Below, one piece after another: positions 1 through 4,360 of a stretch of DNA of 5,121 nt. The DNA is from Betaproteobacteria bacterium (lineage in GTDB: Bacteria > Pseudomonadota > Gammaproteobacteria > Burkholderiales > SG8-41), in contig JAJTHX010000383.1 of assembly GCA_021300125.1 (NCBI GenBank), forward strand, positions 1-5,121, given 5' to 3'. Within the stretch, counting starts at the first letter, position 1. Each line of letters starts with the position of its first letter. The translations under genes were made by a program, and so were the position numbers. Below the pieces are notes generated by a model that was not told where the DNA came from, searched no databases, and saw only the letters and a list, made by a program, of their open reading frames with translations.

Positions 1-154
1 GCCCCTTCTCCTCGGCGGCGATGCGCAGCGGATCAGGCTTGGCGCCGGGTTTTTCCGGCGCGCAGAACACCCCGGCGATCTCGTCCTTGCGCTCCAGAAA
101 GGCCTCGAGTACCGATTTGCCAAAATCCTGCTGACCGATGATTGCGATTTTCAT
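1..154 (-). CDS. Formyltransferase-fold protein, N-terminal fragment (10-formyl-THF hydrolase-like), partial
   Basis: This is the first 51 codons of a minus-strand gene that runs off the left edge. It starts at an ATG complementary to 152-154 and begins MKIAIIGQQDFGKSVLEAF. The start, with IGQ..FG at residues 6-12 and VFCAPEKPGAKPDPL at 29-43, resembles the formyltransferase domain of methionyl-tRNA formyltransferase and, more closely, the N-terminal hydrolase domain of 10-formyltetrahydrofolate dehydrogenase. The GRGKK-type basic loop of housekeeping Fmt, which contacts tRNA, is replaced here by a short EKPGAKPDP stretch, so a role on Met-tRNA is unlikely. The catalytic Asn-His-Asp region lies outside the window. 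It begins 22 nt after the frc stop, with a GAGG Shine-Dalgarno 10 nt upstream of the ATG, so it is probably cotranscribed with frc. The inferred role is handling formyl groups from formyl-CoA or 10-formyl-THF. The family call is firm and the substrate is unknown. Confidence 0.8.
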   Translation of the reverse strand, partial: MKIAIIGQQDFGKSVLEAFLERKDEIAGVFCAPEKPGAKPDPLRIAAEEKG

Positions 155-164
155 GGAATGATTG

Positions 165-170
165 CCTCTG
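165..170 (-). promoter_or_regulatory. Ribosome binding site of the formyltransferase-like gene
   Basis: The minus strand reads CAGAGG here, ending 10 nt before the ATG complementary to 152-154. It lies in the 22-nt gap after the frc stop codon. It supports the chosen start and independent translation initiation on a shared frc transcript. Confidence 0.5.
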
Positions 171-176
171 TCCGGT

Positions 177-1445
177 TTATTTTTTCTTGGGCGGGGCGCT
201 GAATGCGCTGGCCGCTTTCAGCTTTTCAATGTGATCCGCGCTGTAACCCAGCACGTCCTTCAGCACCTCGTCGGTGTGTTCGCCCAGCAGCGGCGAGCGC
301 CTGATCACCGCGGGCGAGGCTGACAGCTTGATCGGCATGCCGACATTGAACCACTTGCCGCGCTGCGGATGGTCGAGCTCGACATACATGTCACGGCCGC
401 GCACATGCTCGTCACTGGCGAGGTCCTCGGTGGACATGATCGGACCGCAGGGCACATCCAGCGGATTGAGAATGACCATGAATTCGCGCTTGGTGTATTT
501 CTCGGCGAACTTGTTGATCAGCGTCCACATGAGCTGCTGGTTCTTGCGCCGCTCGCCGATGGTGGCAAAACGCGGATCGGTATCGAGGTCGGGAATGCCC
601 ACATCGGGCCCGATGCGCTTGGCCAGCGCATCCCATACCGCCTCCTGCACGACGATGTAGAGCCAGTCGTTGGCGCCGTGCGGCTTGCAGTGGATGGCGT
701 TACCGAGCTGGCCACCGCCCGAATCATTACCGGCGCGCGGGGTCTCGCCCATGCCCTTGTAGGTCGGCACCGAATACTCCGGCAGGTCGCCGCGGGTCAG
801 GCGCTGGTGGTCGCGGAACTTGACGCGGCAGAGGTTCATCACGCCGTCCATCATTGCCACCTCGACATACTGCCCCTGGCCAGTGCGGTTGGCCTGGTGC
901 AGCGCTGCGAGCAGGCCAATGGCCAGGTGCAGCCCGGTGCCGGAGTCGCCGATCTGGGCGCCGGTCACGAAGGGCGGACCATCGGGCACACCGGTGGTGC
1001 TCATCGCCCCACCCATCGCCTGGGCCACGTTTTCATAAGCCTTGAAGTCGGCGTAGGGGCCGGAGGAACCGAAGCCCTTGATCGAACCGACCACGATCTT
1101 CGGATTGATCTCGTGGATCTTTTCCCAGGTAAATCCGAGCCGCTCCAGCACCCCGGGCCCGAAGTTTTCCATCATGATGTCGCACTTCTTGAGCAGGTCG
1201 ACGAAAACCGTCTTGCCCTCGGCGCTTTTCATGTTCACGGTGATCGAACGCTTGTTGCAGTTGAGCATCGTGAAATAGAGGCTGTCGGCGTTGGGCACGT
1301 CACGCAGCTGGCCGCGCGTGGCGTCGCCCTGGGGCGGCTCGAACTTGATCACGTCTGCGCCCATCCACGCCAGCAGCTGGGAGCAGGTCGGCCCGGCCTG
1401 CACGTGGGTCATGTCAAGAATGCGAACACCTTTCAAAGCTTCCAT
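177..1445 (-). CDS. frc: Formyl-CoA:oxalate CoA-transferase (formyl-CoA transferase)
   Basis: A cytoplasmic class III (CaiB/BaiF family) CoA-transferase that moves CoA from formyl-CoA to oxalate, giving formate and oxalyl-CoA, the substrate of Oxc. It has 422 residues from the chosen start, close to the 416-428 of E. coli YfdW and Oxalobacter Frc. Family landmarks are LDMTHVQAGP at 10-19 (active-site Gln16), YFTMLNCNKRSI at 57-68, ENFGPG at 93-98, TGAQIGDSGTG at 161-171 with the expected catalytic Asp167, the Gly-rich loop SGGGQ at 242-246, VPCGP at 331-335 and PLLGEHTDEV at 385-394. At the Oxalobacter Trp48 position it has Gln46, as in E. coli YfdW. The frame is open up to a GTG at 1493, but the ATG at 1445 gives the family N-terminus and has GGAG 6 nt upstream; the GTG has no spaced Shine-Dalgarno. 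It appears to lead an operon with the formyltransferase-like gene, from a promoter with an FNR-type box. The first Gly of the loop is Ser here. Confidence 0.95.
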   Translation of the reverse strand: MEALKGVRILDMTHVQAGPTCSQLLAWMGADVIKFEPPQGDATRGQLRDVPNADSLYFTMLNCNKRSITVNMKSAEGKTVFVDLLKKCDIMMENFGPGVLERLGFTWEKIHEINPKIVVGSIKGFGSSGPYADFKAYENVAQAMGGAMSTTGVPDGPPFVTGAQIGDSGTGLHLAIGLLAALHQANRTGQGQYVEVAMMDGVMNLCRVKFRDHQRLTRGDLPEYSVPTYKGMGETPRAGNDSGGGQLGNAIHCKPHGANDWLYIVVQEAVWDALAKRIGPDVGIPDLDTDPRFATIGERRKNQQLMWTLINKFAEKYTKREFMVILNPLDVPCGPIMSTEDLASDEHVRGRDMYVELDHPQRGKWFNVGMPIKLSASPAVIRRSPLLGEHTDEVLKDVLGYSADHIEKLKAASAFSAPPKKK

Positions 1446-1451
1446 GCGGTT

Positions 1452-1455
1452 CTCC
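1452..1455 (-). promoter_or_regulatory. Ribosome binding site that decides the frc start
   Basis: The minus strand reads CTGGAGAACCGCATG here, with GGAG 6 nt before the ATG at 1445. This is the best-spaced Shine-Dalgarno in the region. It favours this ATG over the in-frame GTG 48 nt upstream, whose only nearby CGGA abuts the start codon. Confidence 0.7.
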
Positions 1456-1544
1456 AGGATGTCGGGGCTGCGCGGGCGCCGGTTCGTTTCCACTCCGGTC
1501 TGATGTGCAAGGAGTACGGAAACACCCTGCGGCGCGAGGCCGCC

Positions 1545-1550
1545 AATATA
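1545..1550 (-). promoter_or_regulatory. Putative -10 element of the frc promoter
   Basis: The minus strand reads TATATT, a 5 of 6 match to the sigma-70 -10 consensus. It starts 23 nt downstream of the FNR-type palindrome at 1574-1587. There is no good -35 hexamer, as expected for an activator-dependent promoter. The predicted transcription start is near 1538, placing the palindrome centre at about -42.5 and leaving a leader of about 93 nt before the frc ATG. This is inferred from spacing and consensus only. Confidence 0.55.
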
Positions 1551-1573
1551 GGGGAATGGCGCGTTTTGCGGCC

Positions 1574-1587
1574 TTGACCGCAGTCAA
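1574..1587. promoter_or_regulatory. FNR-type operator palindrome in the frc/regulator divergent region
   Basis: The sequence is TTGAC-CGCA-GTCAA, a perfect 5+4+5 inverted repeat, extended to 6+4+6 by flanking C and G. It matches the architecture of Crp/Fnr-family boxes of the FNR/FixK type (TTGAY-N4-RTCAA). A near-identical copy precedes oxc. It is positioned like a class II site for frc, and lies upstream of the regulator gene on the other strand, so it could also mediate autoregulation. The likely ligand is the Crp/Fnr protein encoded at 1663-2271, but a global FNR-like protein could also bind. Confidence 0.75.
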
Positions 1588-1614
1588 GATTCGGCGGCAA
1601 AAATCTCCTTGATT

Positions 1615-1620
1615 TACAAT
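1615..1620 (+). promoter_or_regulatory. Putative -10 element of the regulator gene
   Basis: TACAAT matches the -10 consensus at 5 of 6 positions and lies 43 nt upstream of the regulator ATG. No -35 hexamer is seen at the usual spacing. The FNR-type palindrome centre is 37 nt upstream of the hexamer centre, about 5 bp further than class II geometry, so activation from that box is less clear here than for frc or oxc. TTGAT and ATCAA half-sites flank this hexamer. Confidence 0.35.
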
Positions 1621-1662
1621 CGCTTATCAATTCCATGCACGAGAATCCCGCCCCTCCCAGCC

Positions 1663-2271
1663 ATGACCCAGCTTGCCCTGCACCCGCAATCGAAAATCAT
1701 CCGCGTCCAGTTGCGGCAGAACATGGTGCTCAGGCACCTCAACGGCAGTCAGTGGCAGGAGTTCGAACCGCTGCTCGAAATCACCGACTACGCCAAGGGC
1801 GAAACCCTGGAGCTGCAGGGCACCCATTCGATGGAACAGTATTTCGTCATCGACGGCATCCTCAAGCGCACGGTGTCGAATGCCCAAGGGAAGGAAATGA
1901 TCCTGCGGTTCGCCGCCGAGAGCGACATCGACACCAGCTATGCCGCCTGGCGCCTGAAGACGCCGATGCCGTATTCAATCCGCGCACTGACCAAGGTGCG
2001 CGCCGCCAAGCTGTCGATGCTGCAGTGGGCTGCCTTTCTCGAACGCCACCCCCGCATCAAGGCGGATTTTGAACTCGAAGTGATGCGCCTGATGAGCGAA
2101 GTCATGGCCCACACCATCACCCTGCACCTGCTCGACGCGCCGGGACGGGTGCAGCGCTTTATGCGCAAGCACACCCAGATCGCCAACCGGCTACCCAAGA
2201 AGGAGCTGGCCTCCTATCTCAACCTGTCGCCGGAGACCCTGAGCCGGCTCAAGCGGCGCGGCAAAATCTGA
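1663..2271 (+). CDS. Crp/Fnr-family transcriptional regulator, short form
   Basis: A 202-residue Crp/Fnr-type regulator. Residues of about 20-120 form the cyclic-nucleotide-binding-like beta-roll (the YAKGETLELQG and YFVIDGILKRT segments are typical). A long dimerisation helix spans about 125-155, and an HTH occupies the end (LPKKELASYLNLSPETLSRL). The recognition helix carries E191, S194 and R195, the E..SR pattern FNR uses to read TTGA half-sites, which matches the palindromes on both sides of the gene. The protein stops about seven residues after this helix, so the usual C-terminal wing is absent; similarly short members exist in this superfamily. It has no cysteine, so no FNR-type Fe-S cluster, and no GE...RS-type cAMP pocket; the effector is unknown. 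The frame is open from a TTG at 1609, but the ATG at 1663 is preferred despite lacking a clear Shine-Dalgarno. It sits between divergent frc and codirectional oxc and is probably their local regulator. Confidence 0.9.
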   Translation: MTQLALHPQSKIIRVQLRQNMVLRHLNGSQWQEFEPLLEITDYAKGETLELQGTHSMEQYFVIDGILKRTVSNAQGKEMILRFAAESDIDTSYAAWRLKTPMPYSIRALTKVRAAKLSMLQWAAFLERHPRIKADFELEVMRLMSEVMAHTITLHLLDAPGRVQRFMRKHTQIANRLPKKELASYLNLSPETLSRLKRRGKI

Positions 2272-2356
2272 GCATCCATCCCCGGCCGCAGCCGCGGATG
2301 ATGCGGCGATATACCCTCGGCGGCACAGGTGGAAAAGGCTGCTTCGCCCGCGAAAA

Positions 2357-2370
2357 TTGACCGAGGTCAA
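2357..2370. promoter_or_regulatory. FNR-type operator palindrome upstream of oxc
   Basis: The sequence is TTGAC-CGAG-GTCAA, a perfect 5+4+5 inverted repeat. With the two following bases (GA) it agrees with the site at 1574-1589 at 14 of 16 positions, including the first two spacer bases (CG). It ends 22 nt before a TACCAT hexamer, exactly the spacing expected for a class II FNR-type site centred at -41.5. It is the presumed binding site of the regulator encoded just upstream. Confidence 0.75.
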
Positions 2371-2392
2371 GAACGATTTCGCTGCCCCGCAC

Positions 2393-2398
2393 TACCAT
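2393..2398 (+). promoter_or_regulatory. Putative -10 element of the oxc promoter
   Basis: TACCAT keeps the key TA...T positions of the -10 consensus (4 of 6). It begins 22 nt after the FNR-type palindrome. The predicted transcription start is near 2405, giving an oxc leader of about 130 nt. The hexamer alone would be unremarkable; the spacing to the palindrome is what supports it. Confidence 0.5.
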
Positions 2399-2416
2399 GG
2401 TTGCCGCTTAATCAGA

Positions 2417-2483
2417 GCCGCCGCCAAGGCGGCCCGCACTGCCGTAGTGAACGAATTTTGCGCAGTCCCGGCGGCTACGGCAG
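2417..2483 (+). other. Inverted repeats in the oxc leader (potential RNA structure)
   Basis: Two inverted repeats lie in the predicted oxc leader. The first is GCCGCC (2417-2422) with GGCGGC (2428-2433) around a 5-nt loop. The second is a perfect 9-bp pair, CTGCCGTAG (2439-2447) with CTACGGCAG (2475-2483), enclosing 27 nt. Part of the second left arm can pair alternatively with nearby bases (CACT 2437-2440 with AGTG 2446-2449). No U-tract follows, so this is not an obvious terminator, and the Shine-Dalgarno at 2523 is outside the stems. I recognise no known riboswitch class. Confidence 0.35.
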
Positions 2484-2522
2484 GCAATCCCTACAGCCAT
2501 CACTGACACCTGAACGGCACGC

Positions 2523-2526
2523 GAGG
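2523..2526 (+). promoter_or_regulatory. Ribosome binding site of oxc
   Basis: GAGG lies 8 nt before the ATG at 2535 and is the only purine-rich stretch at a suitable distance. It supports that start, which also gives the family-typical N-terminus. Confidence 0.65.
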
Positions 2527-2534
2527 CCCAGCCC

Positions 2535-4268
2535 ATGACCACCGAAACCCAGTCCCAGCAATTGAGCGACGGCATCGATCTGCTGATCGACGCACTCAAG
2601 CTCAACGGTATCCACCACATTTACGGGCTGCCCGGCATCCCGATCACCGACCTCACCCGTCGCGCGCAGGCCGCGGGCCTGCGCGTGATCTCCTTCCGTC
2701 ACGAGCAGAATGCCGGCAATGCAGCCGCGATCGCGGGCTTCATGACCCAGAAACCGGGCATCTGCCTGACCGTTTCCGCCCCAGGCTTCCTCAACGGCCT
2801 TACCGCGCTCGCCAACGCCACCACCAACTGCTTTCCGATGATCCTGATCAGCGGCTCCAGCGAACGCGAGATCGTCGACCTGCAGCAGGGCGACTACGAG
2901 GAAATGGACCAGCTCGCCATCGCCAAGCCCCTGTGCAAGGCCGCCTTCCGCGTGCTGCATGCGGAGGACATCGGCATCGGCGTCGCGCGCGCGATCCGCG
3001 CCGCGGTTTCCGGCCGCCCCGGCGGCGTCTACCTCGACCTGCCGGCTAAACTCCTGGCCCAGTCCCTGGATGCCGAAGCCGGGGCCAGCACGCTGATCAA
3101 GGTGGTCGACCCCGCACCGCGCCAGATCCCGGCCCCGGACGCCGTGCAGCGCGCGCTGCGCCTGCTCGCCGGCGCCAAGCGGCCGCTGATCATCCTCGGC
3201 AAGGGCGCCGCCTACGCCCAAGCCGATACCGAAATCCGGGCGCTGATCGAGCAGACGAAAATCCCCTACCTGCCGATGTCGATGGCCAAGGGCCTGCTGC
3301 CCGACACCCACGAGCAGTCCGCGGCCGCGGCACGTTCCTACGTGCTGCCCGAGGCTGATGTGGTGATGCTGGTGGGGGCACGGCTGAACTGGCTGCTCTC
3401 GCACGGCAAGGGCAAGACCTGGGGCGGCAAGGACGCCAAGGCCTGGGGGGGGCAGAAATTCATCCAGATCGACATCTCCCCGACCGAGGCCGACAGCAAC
3501 GTGCCCATCGATGCCCCGGTCATCGGTGATATCGGCTCCTGCGTCCGCGCCCTGCTTGACGGCATCAAGTCCGCCGGCGGCGGCTGGCCACAGCCCTCTG
3601 CCGACTGGCTGGGCGCAATCTCGGGGCGCAAGAGCAAGAACATCGCCAAGATGGCCGAAACACTCGCCAAAAACCCGACGCCGATGAACTTCCACAGCGC
3701 GCTTAACGTGGTGCGCGACATCGTCAAGGCGAATCCCGACGCGATGCTGGTCAACGAAGGCGCCAACGCCCTCGATTTCACCCGCAGCATCGTCGACATG
3801 TACAAGCCGAGGAAGCGCATCGACGTCGGCACCTGGGGCGTGATGGGCATCGGCATGGGCTTCGCGGTCGCAGCGGCGATCGAGAGCGGCCAGCCGGTGA
3901 TCGCGGTCGAAGGGGACAGCGCCTTCGGCTTCTCGGGCATGGAAGTCGAGACCATCTGCCGCTACAACCTGCCGGTGTGCATCGTCATCTTCAACAACAA
4001 CGGCGTCTACAAGGGCACCGATGTCAACCCCAGCGGCGGTCCCGACGTCGCGCCAACGGTGTTTGTGAAGGGTGCGCGCTACGACCTGCTGATGCAGGCC
4101 TTCGGCGGCATCGGCGTGCACGCCACAACCCCGGCGGAGCTGCGCAAGGCGATGGAAGAGGCGGTTCGGTCGCGCAAGCCGACGCTGATCAACGCGGTAA
4201 TCGACGAAACCGCCGGCACTGAAAGCGGCCGCATCACCAGCCTGAATCCGAAGAGCGCCACGAAATAA
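2535..4268 (+). CDS. oxc: Oxalyl-CoA decarboxylase (ThDP-dependent)
   Basis: A cytoplasmic thiamine-diphosphate enzyme that decarboxylates oxalyl-CoA to formyl-CoA and CO2; its formyl-CoA feeds Frc. It has 577 residues against 568 for Oxalobacter Oxc, with near-identical signature blocks throughout. The N-terminal pyrimidine-binding domain (about 10-180) holds SFRHEQNAG at 53-61 with the cofactor-activating Glu57, VSAPGFLNG at 80-88 and [11 protein letters not shown] at 116-126 with Tyr121 and Glu122. The middle domain (about 195-350) has LGKGAAYAQ at 221-229, in the region where this family binds the activator ADP. The C-terminal domain has [10 protein letters not shown] at 433-442 and the ThDP/Mg motif GDS at 460-462 leading to NNNG at 487-490 (metal ligands Asp461 and Asn488). 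The tail [11 protein letters not shown] corresponds to the flexible C-terminal lid. A small insertion near 298-306 ([10 protein letters not shown]) is encoded partly by an 8-G run. It is preceded by an FNR-type promoter and followed by a strong terminator, so it is probably monocistronic. Confidence 0.97.
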   Translation: MTTETQSQQLSDGIDLLIDALKLNGIHHIYGLPGIPITDLTRRAQAAGLRVISFRHEQNAGNAAAIAGFMTQKPGICLTVSAPGFLNGLTALANATTNCFPMILISGSSEREIVDLQQGDYEEMDQLAIAKPLCKAAFRVLHAEDIGIGVARAIRAAVSGRPGGVYLDLPAKLLAQSLDAEAGASTLIKVVDPAPRQIPAPDAVQRALRLLAGAKRPLIILGKGAAYAQADTEIRALIEQTKIPYLPMSMAKGLLPDTHEQSAAAARSYVLPEADVVMLVGARLNWLLSHGKGKTWGGKDAKAWGGQKFIQIDISPTEADSNVPIDAPVIGDIGSCVRALLDGIKSAGGGWPQPSADWLGAISGRKSKNIAKMAETLAKNPTPMNFHSALNVVRDIVKANPDAMLVNEGANALDFTRSIVDMYKPRKRIDVGTWGVMGIGMGFAVAAAIESGQPVIAVEGDSAFGFSGMEVETICRYNLPVCIVIFNNNGVYKGTDVNPSGGPDVAPTVFVKGARYDLLMQAFGGIGVHATTPAELRKAMEEAVRSRKPTLINAVIDETAGTESGRITSLNPKSATK

Positions 4269-4285
4269 GCGGCAAGGCGCAAAAG

Positions 4286-4317
4286 AAAAACCGCGGCACT
4301 CGTGCCGCGGTTTTTTT
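4286..4317. terminator. Bidirectional intrinsic terminator between oxc and tctA-like gene
   Basis: An 8-bp GC-rich stem, CCGCGGCA (4291-4298) with TGCCGCGG (4303-4310), closes a CTCG tetraloop. It is flanked by five A on the left and seven T on the right, which extend the pairing and provide a U-tract on both strands. It starts 17 nt after the oxc stop and lies 30 nt downstream of the end of the minus-strand permease gene, so it can end both convergent transcripts. Confidence 0.92.
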
Positions 4318-4333
4318 CACCTGAGCGGTGGCC

Positions 4334-4360
4334 GGCTGCCGGCTGCCTCAGCCGGCAGCC
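4334..4360. repeat. GC-rich inverted repeat spanning the tctA-like stop codon
   Basis: GGCTGCCGGC (4334-4343) is the perfect reverse complement of GCCGGCAGCC (4351-4360), with a 7-nt loop containing the stop codon of the minus-strand permease gene. The left side also holds a short direct repeat of GCCGGCT (4331-4344). There is no adjacent T-run, so it is not a complete intrinsic terminator by itself. It might stabilise the 3' end of the permease transcript. Confidence 0.45.

Noticed and set aside
1446..1493. GTG-initiated 16-residue N-terminal extension of Frc
   Set aside because: The extension (ETNRRPRSPDILENR) is not part of the family N-terminus, its only upstream purine motif abuts the GTG, and the ATG at 1445 has a well-spaced GGAG.
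369..1577. Long plus-strand open frame of 402 codons opposite frc
   Set aside because: It is antisense to frc, has a composition typical of a shadow frame and no recognisable domain; it also covers the frc promoter region.
1574..1579. TTGACC as a conventional -35 box for the regulator gene
   Set aside because: The gap to TACAAT (1615-1620) is 35 nt, far beyond the usual 16-18, and the hexamer is part of the perfect palindrome, which explains it better.
2285..2307. Possible terminator after the regulator gene (GCCGCA with TGCGGC, 11-nt loop)
   Set aside because: The stem is only 6 bp with a long loop and no T-run follows, so it is not a convincing intrinsic terminator; read-through from the regulator into oxc remains possible.
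2329..2538. Plus-strand 69-codon open frame in the regulator/oxc gap
   Set aside because: It covers the FNR-type box, the -10 and the leader repeats, has no Shine-Dalgarno or homology I recognise, and overlaps the oxc start.
2475..4121. Long minus-strand open frame of 548 codons opposite oxc
   Set aside because: It is antisense to a highly conserved Oxc, is rich in His, Asp, Gly and Val as expected from GC-rich complement codons, and shows no recognisable family motif.
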